Shown here: positions 32,896 through 43,006 of the stretch, one piece after another
Layout of the letters: each line of letters begins with the position of its first letter
Numbering within the stretch: the first letter of the stretch is position 1
Assembly (NCBI RefSeq): GCF_016812035.1
Contig: NZ_CP069178.1
Location: forward strand, 124,001-188,000
DNA from: Bulleidia sp. zg-1006
GTDB lineage: Bacteria; Bacillota_I; Bacilli_A; Erysipelotrichales; Erysipelotrichaceae
Direction: 5' to 3'
DNA: 64,000 nucleotides
Notes under the pieces: model-generated
Seen by the model: the letters and a program-made list of their open reading frames with translations, nothing else
Databases searched by the model: none
Told to the model about the DNA's origin: nothing
Program-made: the position numbers and the translations under genes

Positions 32896-35757
32896 ATGAA
32901 AACTAAGTTAGGTCATAAGATTACTTCCGTGTTTGTAGTTCTTATGATAGCGTTAGGTATGCTGGTTCCTTCAGCAAGTATTGTTCATGCTGCGAAGGAA
33001 TTAGAAATTGCAAAGCACACAAGTGTTAGTGGGACAGTTAGTGGTGTAACTGGTTCAAACCAAGGTACTTACACAGGTACATGGACCGCAAAAGTTCCTA
33101 TGGCTGATGTTATGGCCGCTTTTGAAGAAGATATGAAGTTTCAAGCAGACCACGGTTATTTCCCATGGGATAAGGAAACGGTCAGCACAAGTGCTTCTGT
33201 TTACTATAATGTTACATTCCCGGAGAATGTGACAATTGGGACACCCGTTGCAAATAGTAAATCAGAAATGTTCCCTAATTCAACTGTAACAAGCACAGTA
33301 TCGGGACAAAAAGTTTCATTTAAATTTAAGCTCATAGATTCAAACTGGGCAGATATTTTAGAGGCTTATAAGAAAGATAAGGCTGCCGGAACAGAAAATA
33401 GAACAATCGATGTTGCAATTCCATATACTGTAAAAGCCAACAGTAAGAGTGAAGCGGAAAGTTTTGATTCAAAAAAGATTATGGGGCAAGGAAACTTTTC
33501 GTTCTATCCAAGTAAATCATGGGGCAAATGGGGCGTGGGGCTTCAAACCTTCAATTCAGATACTTCCTCGCTTCCTTTAACGAAAGATTTTGCGAAGTCA
33601 GATGTTTTCAAGGTACAAGAAGGAAATGTGACATATACAGTTGATTTGCCTGCTGATTTGAAGTTGGGTGGTAACACAGGCAACCAAGTTATCACAAAGA
33701 AACGTGATGACAACATGGATTTTGAAGGTGTTATTAATGCTAAGACCATCAAAGAGCAAATGGCTAATATTGAAAGTCAATACCAAGCAGAAGCGCAAAA
33801 TATTAAATTAGAAAATTTAAGCACTTCTTTCACAGCAAAATTGAACCTACCAGAACAACTAAGTTTCACCGCACAAAATCCAGTTTTAAGTGGTGCGAAT
33901 GGTTCTTTTGAAATTGAAAGTACAACTTTAGAAAATAATGCTAAGACAGCAGTGGTTAAGTTTAAATTAAAGAATGCTAATCAGATTACGAATTTTGCGC
34001 AATTAAAAGAAGCTGTTAATAAAGTAGAAGATGAATTAAAAGTAACTTTTAAGACAGCTAAGTTTAATGGGAATGCCCAAGCCGATACCGACTATGAAGT
34101 GACAGGCAGTATTGCAGGTAGTCTCAAAGCTAAGGCAACGCACACTGTTTCAAATAAAGTTATCAACTTTGACTTGAAGTGGAATGGTAAGCAAACCGAT
34201 GAAGGTAAGAGTGAAAGTAATCCTAATGCGATTGCTCTATCTGTTAAATGGCAAAACCCAACGACTGGTAATATTACGGAAACCGGTAAGTTACAGGGTG
34301 ATTTATTAGCCAATGATGATACGCAACATGATAAGGTACTTGAATTTAAGAAGAGTGATGTCTTTAAAGTAACCGGTTTATTAGATGTTTCACCAATTAA
34401 GAAGAAAATTCATAATCTTGAAGCTCATTACAATATGGCTGGTAATGCTAACAATATTTCTGTTGAAAACATGAAGAATGAATTCACGGCGACAATGGAA
34501 CTTCCGGAAGGGCTCCAATTTGTGAATAACATTGAAGATAAAGTTTCTTTGGTTGGAGCTAATGGCAAGTTTAAGATTTCGGAAGTGAAATTAGTGGGAA
34601 AGAAATTAACAGTTAAGCTTGTATTAACAAATCCAGTGAATAATTTCCAAGAACTAAAGGATGCTGTTACTGCGGTGGATAATCAACTTAGGGTAGATGT
34701 GAATGGTGTCACTTTTGCGCCAAGCGCTACTAAGGGTACTAATTATACAATTAGAGGTAATGTTTCCGGTTTATTCAGTGCGAAAGCAACCAATACAGTA
34801 ACTGGGAAGGTGATTAATTTTAACTATAAATGGTTAGGTGAACAATTGGATGGTGGTGAAGATTTCACTGATTCTACAACAAACGATATTAAGTTAACGG
34901 TTAAATATACAAAGGGTTCTGAAGGAACTTATGAAAAGACAGAAAAATTATCCGGTGATATCTTAGTCGGTAATGAAACAGAGCATGATAAGGTTTATGA
35001 AATAGCGAAAGATGAAACAGTCAATTTTGTAGGTTCTTTAGATGTTTCAACTGTTAAGAAACAATTACGAGATATTGAAACGTTATACAACAAAACGAGT
35101 GTTAATCCAAATGGTATCGCTTTGGATAATTACAGTTCAACATTTACTGCTAAGTTAACGCTTCCAAAAGAAATGGATTTCGTAACTCATCCAACGGTTA
35201 CACTTTTGAATGATAATGGTAAATATAAGATTGTTAATACGAAGTTTGATGGTAAGACAGTGACTGTTACCATGACTGTTACGAAGGAAGTTCGAACATT
35301 CGCTGATCTTCGTGATGCTGTGTTAGGTATGGAAGATAGGTTGAATGTGGTTGTTAGTGGTGCTAAATTTAATGCAAAAGCTAAGCCAAACACCAATTAT
35401 ACAGTGAAGGGTATGATGCAAGGTAACTTAAAGGCTGATGCTTTGGATACCGTAAGTGGTAGTGTCGTTCATTTCAAGCTGAATTGGATGGCTGAACAAT
35501 CTGCTGAAGGAGCTGACTTCATCAATCCGACAAGTAAAGATATTACTTTCACGTTGAAGTACAGTGAAAAACCAGCTAAACCAATATTAGGGAAACCAGC
35601 TAATCCAATATCAGGGAAATCAGTTAATCCTAATAATCCTAAGATGCCTGATACCGGTGATTCAACGAACATTTGGATGTTGGTAGGATTACTTGGAGCC
35701 GCTTTGGTTAGCTTAGGTGTTGTATTTATGATATTGAAGAAAAAAGATAAAAAGTAA
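32896..35757 (+). CDS. Repetitive LPxTG-type cell-wall-anchored surface protein
   Basis: 953 residues. Signal peptide 1-32 ending SIVHAA. Four related units follow: a divergent one (about 35-235) and three clear repeats (about 236-485, 486-705, 706-893), each running from an NIESQY/NLEAHY/DIETLY helix through a FTAxLxLP strand and an FAQLKEAV-like segment to a KVINFDLKW-like strand. A short proline repeat (GKPANPISGKSVNPNNP) spans the wall. The sorting motif MPDTG (917-921), a hydrophobic stretch and the tail KKKDKK end the protein. It is probably displayed by sortase A; adhesion is a guess from architecture. AGGAGAAAGG precedes the ATG. Hardly any Arg or Cys. Confidence 0.88.
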   Translation: MKTKLGHKITSVFVVLMIALGMLVPSASIVHAAKELEIAKHTSVSGTVSGVTGSNQGTYTGTWTAKVPMADVMAAFEEDMKFQADHGYFPWDKETVSTSASVYYNVTFPENVTIGTPVANSKSEMFPNSTVTSTVSGQKVSFKFKLIDSNWADILEAYKKDKAAGTENRTIDVAIPYTVKANSKSEAESFDSKKIMGQGNFSFYPSKSWGKWGVGLQTFNSDTSSLPLTKDFAKSDVFKVQEGNVTYTVDLPADLKLGGNTGNQVITKKRDDNMDFEGVINAKTIKEQMANIESQYQAEAQNIKLENLSTSFTAKLNLPEQLSFTAQNPVLSGANGSFEIESTTLENNAKTAVVKFKLKNANQITNFAQLKEAVNKVEDELKVTFKTAKFNGNAQADTDYEVTGSIAGSLKAKATHTVSNKVINFDLKWNGKQTDEGKSESNPNAIALSVKWQNPTTGNITETGKLQGDLLANDDTQHDKVLEFKKSDVFKVTGLLDVSPIKKKIHNLEAHYNMAGNANNISVENMKNEFTATMELPEGLQFVNNIEDKVSLVGANGKFKISEVKLVGKKLTVKLVLTNPVNNFQELKDAVTAVDNQLRVDVNGVTFAPSATKGTNYTIRGNVSGLFSAKATNTVTGKVINFNYKWLGEQLDGGEDFTDSTTNDIKLTVKYTKGSEGTYEKTEKLSGDILVGNETEHDKVYEIAKDETVNFVGSLDVSTVKKQLRDIETLYNKTSVNPNGIALDNYSSTFTAKLTLPKEMDFVTHPTVTLLNDNGKYKIVNTKFDGKTVTVTMTVTKEVRTFADLRDAVLGMEDRLNVVVSGAKFNAKAKPNTNYTVKGMMQGNLKADALDTVSGSVVHFKLNWMAEQSAEGADFINPTSKDITFTLKYSEKPAKPILGKPANPISGKSVNPNNPKMPDTGDSTNIWMLVGLLGAALVSLGVVFMILKKKDKK

Positions 35758-35772
35758 ATAACTCTTGGAAAC

Positions 35773-35813
35773 ACTCCTTATGCTAGATGAAACTAGGATG
35801 AGGGGTTTTATTT
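35773..35813 (+). terminator. Terminator of the surface protein gene
   Basis: Stem of 14 positions, ACTCCTTATGCTAG against CTAGGATGAGGGGT, with one G-G mismatch, loop ATGAAA, then TTTTA. Confidence 0.75.
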
Positions 35814-36057
35814 TCAAAAAATATTGATGGAACAGCATTTATGAAAAAATTTATGGCATGGATATTAAAAAAGTAGTTATCGCAGACCATTTCATAAAAT
35901 TTAAGAGGATAAAAATAGCATAAAATTTCATGGTATTTTCCATAAATGTATATTATTTATATTTCCGTTTTTTAATGACTTTATATGTAATAACAGATAC
36001 TTTTGGTAGAAATATAAATTTCTTTAATGCTCTCTTTTTTCTTTGTATTCTACATTG
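35814..36057. other. Intergenic region upstream of yybS
   Basis: About 240 nt, very AT-rich. Two near-copies of CATAAAATTT (about 35890 and 35920) stand out weakly. No gene or structured RNA recognised. Confidence 0.4.
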
Positions 36058-36066
36058 TGTTACAAT
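36058..36066 (+). promoter_or_regulatory. Extended -10 promoter of yybS, probably leaderless
   Basis: TGTTACAAT (TGn plus TACAAT) ends 7 nt before ATG 36074, and there is no Shine-Dalgarno sequence, so transcription would begin at or next to the start codon. Confidence 0.5.
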
Positions 36067-36073
36067 GAATTGA

Positions 36074-36952
36074 ATGAAAAAAGCAACTTTACAAACGACA
36101 GAAGGAGCTATGATTTTAGCGATGATGGGAGTATTTCTCCTGATTGATCGGCAATTAGCTGGAGGTTTATCGTCCATCTTTGCTTTTGTGATGCCATTAC
36201 CAATGGCGGTTTACACTCGAAAACATGGTGAGAAAGCAGGAATCATTGTCTTAATAGCAGCCTTTTTCTTGAATGTCTTATTAGTCAGTCCTTTGTCCTT
36301 ATTCTTGGTATCGGCAGAAGAAGTGATTGGTTTTTTCTATGGCTATTTAGCCAATAAAGGAAATAGCTTTAAACAAATTCTTTGGAAACTAATGGTAGTT
36401 GGTGTTGTGGTACAATTAATCGATTTCACCATTTCATTAAAAGTCTTCGGAATTAGCCTTGATCAACAAAGCCAAGAAATGGCGGAATTATTCCCATCTT
36501 TAACAAGGATGTATCAACCATCAGTTTTGAAGAATCTTGTGTATTTAAGTTCTATTTTGCTAGGCATCTTACAAGCCTTGAGTACCTGTTTATTATCACA
36601 AATTCTTTTGAATCGCTTAAAAATTGCAAGCCCTGCTTTTGAACGTTTTAACAAACAAAGGACAAAACCTTTATATGGTTATTTAGCTTCATTTGCGACC
36701 ATCCTTTTTGTCTATCTAATGCGTCAACCATTGCAACAAGAATTACTGCAAATGTTAGGATTAACCATTGGTTTGCTTGGCTTTTTATACCTACTTTTCT
36801 GGGGTTGTTTAACAGTAAGCATTTGGTTGATGCGTTTTCATTTTCCAAGAATGGTATCGGTTTTATTGGTGTTAATAGTGGCTTTTTTATTAAGCTATGT
36901 CATCGTATTGATAGGGATGGTTTCCGTCTTCTATCCAAAAATTAGGGGATAA
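36074..36952 (+). CDS. YybS-family (DUF2232) membrane protein
   Basis: 292 residues with about eight hydrophobic segments; the N-terminal part (QTTEGAMILAMMGVFLLIDRQ) is typical of DUF2232. Located directly before gdpP-rplI-dnaB, as in Bacillus (yybS-yybT-rplI-dnaC). The molecular role is not established; the fold resembles S components of ECF transporters. No Shine-Dalgarno sequence precedes the ATG. Confidence 0.87.
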   Translation: MKKATLQTTEGAMILAMMGVFLLIDRQLAGGLSSIFAFVMPLPMAVYTRKHGEKAGIIVLIAAFFLNVLLVSPLSLFLVSAEEVIGFFYGYLANKGNSFKQILWKLMVVGVVVQLIDFTISLKVFGISLDQQSQEMAELFPSLTRMYQPSVLKNLVYLSSILLGILQALSTCLLSQILLNRLKIASPAFERFNKQRTKPLYGYLASFATILFVYLMRQPLQQELLQMLGLTIGLLGFLYLLFWGCLTVSIWLMRFHFPRMVSVLLVLIVAFLLSYVIVLIGMVSVFYPKIRG

Positions 36953-36957
36953 GAATT

Positions 36958-38937
36958 ATGAAAGAAAAGTTATCGCAAATACAACGAATAGCCGCCATCA
37001 TCATGGGGATTGAACTACTTATGGCGATTGCCCTAGGTGTATTCGTTAAAATCAGTGTTTGGCCAATGATGTTAGTTTTGATTGCCGAAGTGGTTCTTTT
37101 GGTTTGGTGTTTCGATTACCTTGAAAAAAGTTCTTTAGAGGAAACCACCACCATTGAACATGTCTTGGGTAAATCAGCTATGAATGGTTATCGCCTAGCG
37201 AAGTTAGGTATGATTGTCTATGATGAGAACTATGTCATTATTCAAATGTCTGATTTATTTAAAGATTTAGGAATTGACCGTATTGGCTATAAATTATTAA
37301 GTTGGTTACCAGAAGCGAATGATTTATTAAGTGGCGATGCGGATATTAGTTATGTTAGTCTGGATGGAAGAATCTATGAATTAACTCGTCAAGAAGATGA
37401 ACCAATTATTTTCTTTAAAGATGTGACGGATTTGCATGAATTAAAAAATCAATTAAAACAAGAAAAGATAGTGGTTGCCTTAGCCAACTTTGACAACTAC
37501 GAAGAAAGTACCTTGTATGCGGATGAAGGGGATATTGCTTTCGTTAATGCCGGTATTCGTACCCCATTGAATGTTTATGCCCAAGAACATAAGATGTTTT
37601 TACGCCGTTTAAGTAATAATCGTTACCTAATGGTTTTAAATGAACAAATCTATGAAGAATTGGTGGAAGATAAATTTTCTATTTTAAGAACCATTCGTAA
37701 AGCCGCTAATGCAGTAGATGTATCCATCACCCTATCCATGGCTTTTGCGAAAGGAACAACGGATTTCTTGGAATTAGATGAAATGGTCACCAAGTTATTA
37801 GATTTAGCCCAGACTCGAGGGGGCGATCAAGTAGCTATTCAAACTAAAGGTGAAGAAGTCCAGTTCTTTGGTGGTTCTTCAGAAGCAACGGAAAAACGTT
37901 CTCGGGTACGTGTACGTGTGATTTCTCATGCCCTTCGTGATTTAATTCTAAATAGTTCAAATGTGATTATTGCAGGGCATAAAGATGCGGATTTTGATTG
38001 TGTTGGCTCGGCTTTAGCACTTGCTAAAATGACCATGTCTTTAGGCAAGGATACTTCGATTATTACCAAAACAGGTGGTTTAGAAGAAAAAGTTGGAGCG
38101 GCTTTAGAAGAACACCTTACTGAATTTGAAGAAGAAGGTATTCATTTTGTTTCTGAAAATGAAGCTTTGAATGAGCTTCGCTCTGAAACATTGGTCATTA
38201 TGGTTGATCACCATAATGTACAACAATCCAATGGTTCTAAAGTAGAAGAACAAGCTAAAAAAGTGGTTATCATTGATCACCATCGTCGTAGTAGCGAGAT
38301 GGGTGTTAAGCCAATTCTAATGTATATCGAAGCAGCAGCTTCAAGTGCCAATGAATTGGTTTCGGAGATGATACCATATGTGGCACCTAAGGCAGATATT
38401 AGTCCATTGGATGCCTCCTTCATGTTAGCAGGGATGATTATTGATACAAGACAATGGCGTGTGCGCACGGGTTCTCGTACTTACGATGCGGCGAGTGTCA
38501 TTCGTAGTTATGGTGGGGATCCTCAAGTTGCTTATGGTTATTTAAAGGAAACCTATGAAGAGTTCCAACTTAAGAACCAAATCATGTCAAATTCCGAACG
38601 CTATGAGGGTGGAATTGTAATTTCCCTAGTTACACAAAAACGAATTTCTCGTTCAATGATGTCGCAAATCGCTGATAAGATATTAAGTGTTCAAGGCAGT
38701 GAAGCTGCCTTTGTGATTGCGAATGATGAACAAGGTCTAAGTTGTGTTAGCGCTCGTAGTAATGGGAATGTGAATGTACAAAGAATAATGGAACAATTAG
38801 GTGGTGGTGGTCATTTAAGTGCCGCCGCTGTACAAAGAAACGATATTGATATTAAAGAATTAAAAGCCCAATTGATTCAACAGATTCAACAAGAAGGAGG
38901 AAATGAGAATGAGAGTGATCTTGAAACAGGACGTTAA
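36958..38937 (+). CDS. gdpP: Cyclic-di-AMP phosphodiesterase GdpP
   Basis: 659-residue membrane enzyme that hydrolyses c-di-AMP to pApA, affecting potassium and wall homeostasis. Two N-terminal TMs (about 10-55), PAS-like domain (about 70-150), degenerate GGDEF (about 165-300), then DHH domain (GHKDADFDCVGSA about 340; VMVDHHNVQ about 420; IDHHRR) and DHHA1 domain with GGGGHLSAAA (about 619). All catalytic DHH residues appear present. Six nucleotides after yybS; the 3' end overlaps rplI by 29 nt. Confidence 0.95.
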   Translation: MKEKLSQIQRIAAIIMGIELLMAIALGVFVKISVWPMMLVLIAEVVLLVWCFDYLEKSSLEETTTIEHVLGKSAMNGYRLAKLGMIVYDENYVIIQMSDLFKDLGIDRIGYKLLSWLPEANDLLSGDADISYVSLDGRIYELTRQEDEPIIFFKDVTDLHELKNQLKQEKIVVALANFDNYEESTLYADEGDIAFVNAGIRTPLNVYAQEHKMFLRRLSNNRYLMVLNEQIYEELVEDKFSILRTIRKAANAVDVSITLSMAFAKGTTDFLELDEMVTKLLDLAQTRGGDQVAIQTKGEEVQFFGGSSEATEKRSRVRVRVISHALRDLILNSSNVIIAGHKDADFDCVGSALALAKMTMSLGKDTSIITKTGGLEEKVGAALEEHLTEFEEEGIHFVSENEALNELRSETLVIMVDHHNVQQSNGSKVEEQAKKVVIIDHHRRSSEMGVKPILMYIEAAASSANELVSEMIPYVAPKADISPLDASFMLAGMIIDTRQWRVRTGSRTYDAASVIRSYGGDPQVAYGYLKETYEEFQLKNQIMSNSERYEGGIVISLVTQKRISRSMMSQIADKILSVQGSEAAFVIANDEQGLSCVSARSNGNVNVQRIMEQLGGGGHLSAAAVQRNDIDIKELKAQLIQQIQQEGGNENESDLETGR

Positions 38938-39355
38938 AAAAGTAGGTAAAAAAGGAGAAGTCGTTGAAGTCTCTGATGGTTATGGACGTAACTTTTTAGT
39001 CGCTCGTGGTTTAGCTGTTATGGAAACAAAAGCTTCTCGTGAAATTCTTTCTGAACAAAAAGAAGAGGCGAGAAAGGAATATGAAGCTAATAAAGCAAAA
39101 GCGCAAGAAACAGCGAAAGAATTAGACAATCTTGTGTTAACTTTCCATGTAAAATCGGGAGAAGGAGGTCGTATGTTTGGTTCTGTATCCACCAAACAAA
39201 TCATGACTGAATTAAGAAAGCTTGGTTATCATTTTGATAAACATGTCATCTTAGATACTCATCCTATTCAAAGCTTAGGTACAACTAAAGTCCGCTTGGA
39301 AATTTTTAAGGGTGTTATTGGTACCATTTCAGTGAAAGTGTTAGGAACAAACTAA
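38909..39355 (+). CDS. rplI: 50S ribosomal protein L9
   Basis: 148 residues; starts MRVILKQDVKKVGKKGEVVE, followed by the connecting helix and the C-terminal rRNA-binding domain. The start at 38909 is preferred over ATG 38903 since GGAGG (38896-38900) then has 8-nt spacing. It overlaps gdpP upstream and shares one base with the dnaB start. Confidence 0.97.
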   Translation: MRVILKQDVKKVGKKGEVVEVSDGYGRNFLVARGLAVMETKASREILSEQKEEARKEYEANKAKAQETAKELDNLVLTFHVKSGEGGRMFGSVSTKQIMTELRKLGYHFDKHVILDTHPIQSLGTTKVRLEIFKGVIGTISVKVLGTN

Positions 39356-40722
39356 TGGCTAAGAAATTACCAACTGTCCCAGAGATAGAACGAAGCTTTT
39401 TAGGGACTATTTTACTGTACCCGGAAGGTAATCATCAAGTTTTAGAAAGTTTGGAGGAACAAGATTTCTTTGAAGAAAGACATCAATATGTATTCCGTGT
39501 TTTAAAAAAGCTAAGAGAAAAAGGAATACCAAGTGAAATTCCCTCAGTTCAAGTCGCCTTGGAAGATGAAAATCTACTGGATTTAGTGGGTGGTTTCCCC
39601 TATTTATTAGAGCTACAAGAATCGGCTGTTTCGTACAATAAGCCAGAACAATTTGTGCCAATTTTAAAAGAAAAACGCATTCAAAGAGAAATGATTCAAG
39701 CCAGTGAAGCCATTGCTGAAAAAGGTTATCAAGGCGTAGTGGATGTAGGGGAATACCTGTCGGAAGCAGAGGACCATATTTTACGCATTGCTCGCTCCAG
39801 GCAAGCGGGTGACTTTAAAGATATGGTTCAAACCATGGATGAATTAAAAGATGAACTAAAGAGAAATGCGGAATTAAATACAGATATAACGGGTTATAAA
39901 ACGGCATATAAGGATTTGGATCGTATGACCCATGGTCTACAAAAAGGAGATTTAATTGTTGTGGCGGCTCGTCCGGCGATGGGTAAAACAGCCTTTGCTT
40001 TAAATGTGTTAAAGAACGTTGCGAATCATAATGAAGGGGCTGTAATTATGTTTTCTTTAGAAATGGGGAATGTGGATTTAGGAAGACGTATCCTCAGTGC
40101 CGCATCGGGTATTAAATCCAATAAATTAAAATCACCAAGGAATTTAAATAATGATGAATGGAATTTATTGTATGAAGTGATGAATGACTTCAAGGCAAAG
40201 AATAAGATTTTTATTGATGATGCCCCTAATCGAAAAGTTAGGGATATGTATCAGAAGTGTCGGGAAATTAAAAAGCAACATGGTCTTAGTCTTGTGGTTG
40301 TCGACTACATTCAGTTATTATCCGGTGATCGTAGACCGGGTGAAAACCGTCAACAAGAAGTTTCAGAGATTTCGCGTGCTTTAAAAGGACTGGCAAGAGA
40401 GTTAGAGGTGCCTGTTCTTGCCCTTTCCCAATTGTCCCGTGAAGTTGAAAAACGTGAAAATAAACGACCAATGTTATCAGACTTGCGTGAATCGGGTGCG
40501 ATTGAACAGGATGCGGATATTGTTATGATGTTGTATCGTCAAGCGTATTATGATAAGGCTGGAGATGAAGTGGAAAAGAAGCCGGAAGATGAGGATAAAT
40601 CCGATGATTTAGAGGTAATTATTGCAAAGCATCGTAATGGTGAAACAGGAACTGTGTTATTAGCGTTCACCGGTAGTACCAATGCAATTAGCTCCGTGGA
40701 TTTTCGAGGTAGCCGGCAATGA
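39355..40722 (+). CDS. dnaB: Replicative DNA helicase
   Basis: Hexameric replication-fork helicase (DnaC in Bacillus nomenclature), 455 residues. N-terminal domain about 1-105, linker, RecA-like domain with Walker A VVAARPAMGKTAF (about 203-215), Walker B LVVVDYIQLL, and arginine-finger region LSDLRESGAIEQDAD. One-base overlap with rplI and 4-nt overlap with the next gene. Confidence 0.97.
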   Translation: MAKKLPTVPEIERSFLGTILLYPEGNHQVLESLEEQDFFEERHQYVFRVLKKLREKGIPSEIPSVQVALEDENLLDLVGGFPYLLELQESAVSYNKPEQFVPILKEKRIQREMIQASEAIAEKGYQGVVDVGEYLSEAEDHILRIARSRQAGDFKDMVQTMDELKDELKRNAELNTDITGYKTAYKDLDRMTHGLQKGDLIVVAARPAMGKTAFALNVLKNVANHNEGAVIMFSLEMGNVDLGRRILSAASGIKSNKLKSPRNLNNDEWNLLYEVMNDFKAKNKIFIDDAPNRKVRDMYQKCREIKKQHGLSLVVVDYIQLLSGDRRPGENRQQEVSEISRALKGLARELEVPVLALSQLSREVEKRENKRPMLSDLRESGAIEQDADIVMMLYRQAYYDKAGDEVEKKPEDEDKSDDLEVIIAKHRNGETGTVLLAFTGSTNAISSVDFRGSRQ

Positions 40723-42209
40723 AAAAATGGGCTCATTTGTTAGTAGCTCTTGGTTTAGCTATTAGCATCACAATCTGTAGTCAAGATATTTCATCTGTGC
40801 CTTTATTTCAAACACAAAAGATGGGTGTTTTTAATCAGAAAGTGGAGTCCCTTTTCTTATCTTCAAAAGTGCAGTTGGCTTTATACCATCAAGATACTTT
40901 TGTTGGCTTTATTTCTTCTGAAGAAGTCTATCAAAAGCACTTGAAAAAGGTTTATGAAACTAAGTATGCACAAAAATATCCCCATAGTCATTGTGCTTTA
41001 GGGAATGGTTTTTATCTTTTGAAGCAGAAAGGATTTGAAAAGATTGAAAATCAAGATAAAAAAATCTTTGCGTATTTGGAAAAAAATGAAGCCTATACCT
41101 TAGAGACCAAAGTCGTTCGTTTTCTGAAAAATGGAAATGAATACGCTAGAATGTATGTGTCTTCTGAGGCTTTATACCAAAAGGCTTATCAACGCTTCTT
41201 GCATTATTTCGTTCGTGAAGAAAGCTTAAAGGATTTAAAGAAACCAGAAAGTCAATTCAAGGATTATGGAACAAAAGTAAAGTCTGTTTCTTTATCAGAA
41301 AACACAAAAATAGAAACAAGCTATGCTTTACCAAAGGATATTAAAAGTAGTGAAGAAGAAGTACTTCATTTCTTAGAGTATGGTGATTTAGAGGATAAAA
41401 CTACTTATATCGCAAAGCAAGGTGATCAGCCGGATGGTATCGGCACTTTAAATGGTGGTTTAAGTGTGGAACAGTTAAAGAACTTAAATCCAAGCTTAAA
41501 TACCGTTTCCGAAGGACAAAAATGGAATGTGCAATATTTCCGATCCCCATTGGAAGTGGTTGTGTATAAAGAGGTTTTAAAGAAAGAAGAAATTCCTTAT
41601 CGACATGAATATATTTATGATAACTCTCTTGCGAAAGGACAATGGAAACAGATTCAAGCCGGGCATAATGGTTTTCGTAATGTTCTATATGAAGAAAAAT
41701 GGGTGAATGGTATTTTAGTGAGTGCGAAGGAAATTAGTCATAAGAATGTAGAAGAAGCTAAGAATGCGTTGATTGCTATCAATAATAAGAACAATAGAGT
41801 GATAGGAACGGGTAGTTATCGAGCACCAGTGGATAATGCTAGAATCAGCTGTACTTGGGCATGTTATACAGGACACAATGGTGTTGATTTTATTGATGCT
41901 TATCAGCGTTGGGGAAAAGTCTATGCGAGTGATGATGGTACGATTGAAAAGATGGCGAAAACGGATGAATTAGGGAATTATGTGGTGATTAATCATCACA
42001 ATGGCTATGAAACCATCTACGGTCATTTAAAAGAAAAAGCGATGGGACAGCTTGGTTCAACGGTTAAAAAAGGGGATGTAATTGGTTGGATTGGGATGAG
42101 TGGGAAAGCTAGCCATCCACATGTCCACTTTTCCATTCGGCAAAGAAAAACAGATAAGTTCATTAACGCATGTGATGGTTTGATGGATTGTACAGGGTAT
42201 TTGAAATGA
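40719..42209 (+). CDS. Secreted M23 endopeptidase with LysM-like and G5 domains
   Basis: 496 residues. N-terminal hydrophobic export segment (about 5-22), unknown region to about 220, LysM-like segment (about 228-275, ending VSEGQKWNV), G5 domain (about 277-353), and a lysostaphin-type M23 domain with zinc/catalytic motifs HNGVD (His386, Asp390) and HPHVH (His468, His470). It should cleave peptidoglycan peptide bridges in the wall. Co-directional with and overlapping dnaB and walJ, consistent with the wall-associated role of walJ. Confidence 0.9.
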   Translation: MKKWAHLLVALGLAISITICSQDISSVPLFQTQKMGVFNQKVESLFLSSKVQLALYHQDTFVGFISSEEVYQKHLKKVYETKYAQKYPHSHCALGNGFYLLKQKGFEKIENQDKKIFAYLEKNEAYTLETKVVRFLKNGNEYARMYVSSEALYQKAYQRFLHYFVREESLKDLKKPESQFKDYGTKVKSVSLSENTKIETSYALPKDIKSSEEEVLHFLEYGDLEDKTTYIAKQGDQPDGIGTLNGGLSVEQLKNLNPSLNTVSEGQKWNVQYFRSPLEVVVYKEVLKKEEIPYRHEYIYDNSLAKGQWKQIQAGHNGFRNVLYEEKWVNGILVSAKEISHKNVEEAKNALIAINNKNNRVIGTGSYRAPVDNARISCTWACYTGHNGVDFIDAYQRWGKVYASDDGTIEKMAKTDELGNYVVINHHNGYETIYGHLKEKAMGQLGSTVKKGDVIGWIGMSGKASHPHVHFSIRQRKTDKFINACDGLMDCTGYLK

Positions 42210-43006
42210 TGAAGTATACATTGATTTGTTCAGGGTCAAAAGGGAATAGTTTTTATTTAGAAGATGATAGCACTCATATCCTAGTGGATTGTGGTTCTTC
42301 AAAGAAAAGAATTCTAACTGGACTTCATAATTTCGGTGCTGATGAAAAGGATTTGGATGCGGTTTTGATTACGCACAGTCATAGTGATCACATTGCGGCA
42401 GTATCAGCTTTTAAAGACTATCCCATTTATTCGCCTGTTGAATTGGAGGATATAGATGTTTTCTTAGTCGATGCGGATAAATCCTTTACAATTGAAACCC
42501 TTCGAATTATGCCTATTGCTTTATCACATGATGCAGGCAAAACAGTTGGCTATGTCTTTGATAATGGCATTGAGCGTTTATTGTATATGACCGATACCGG
42601 TTACTTAAATGAAAAGTATTTTTCTTATTTAAAAGGGATGGATTATATCATTATTGAAAGCAACCATGATGTTGAAATGTTGATGAAAACCCATCGTCCT
42701 CATTATTTGAAACGAAGAATATTGGATGATGAGGGACACTTAAATAACGAAGATTGCGCAACAATATTGGAAAGAATTGTAACTGCGAATACAAAGTATA
42801 TTTGGTTGGCACATTTATCCCAAGAGGCCAATACACCGGAACTGGCTTTAAGGACAACAGTGGAGACGCTAAACAGAATGGGCTTAGAGAATACCATTCA
42901 AGTCGCTGCCGCCGAACAATTTCGAGCTTTACAGAAAGGGGGAATGGATGAAGAAATGGATTTTGGTAATTATTGCGCTACTGTTTGTATGGAATCTCGT
43001 TTTTAG
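42206..43006 (+). CDS. walJ: WalJ/YycJ-type metallo-beta-lactamase-fold protein
   Basis: 266-residue cytoplasmic MBL-fold hydrolase with the HxHxDH motif (ITHSHSDHIAAV, about 57) and later metal ligands (MTDTG, NHDVEML, HLS). In firmicutes it lies in the walRK locus and links cell division to DNA replication (family knowledge); here walRK are not in the window. ATG 42206 overlaps the M23 stop (ATGA). Confidence 0.9.
   Translation: MMKYTLICSGSKGNSFYLEDDSTHILVDCGSSKKRILTGLHNFGADEKDLDAVLITHSHSDHIAAVSAFKDYPIYSPVELEDIDVFLVDADKSFTIETLRIMPIALSHDAGKTVGYVFDNGIERLLYMTDTGYLNEKYFSYLKGMDYIIIESNHDVEMLMKTHRPHYLKRRILDDEGHLNNEDCATILERIVTANTKYIWLAHLSQEANTPELALRTTVETLNRMGLENTIQVAAAEQFRALQKGGMDEEMDFGNYCATVCMESRF

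Noticed and set aside
35469-35774. 101-codon minus-strand frame at the 3' end of the surface protein gene
   Set aside because: Antisense to the repeat and sorting-signal region, including the terminator.
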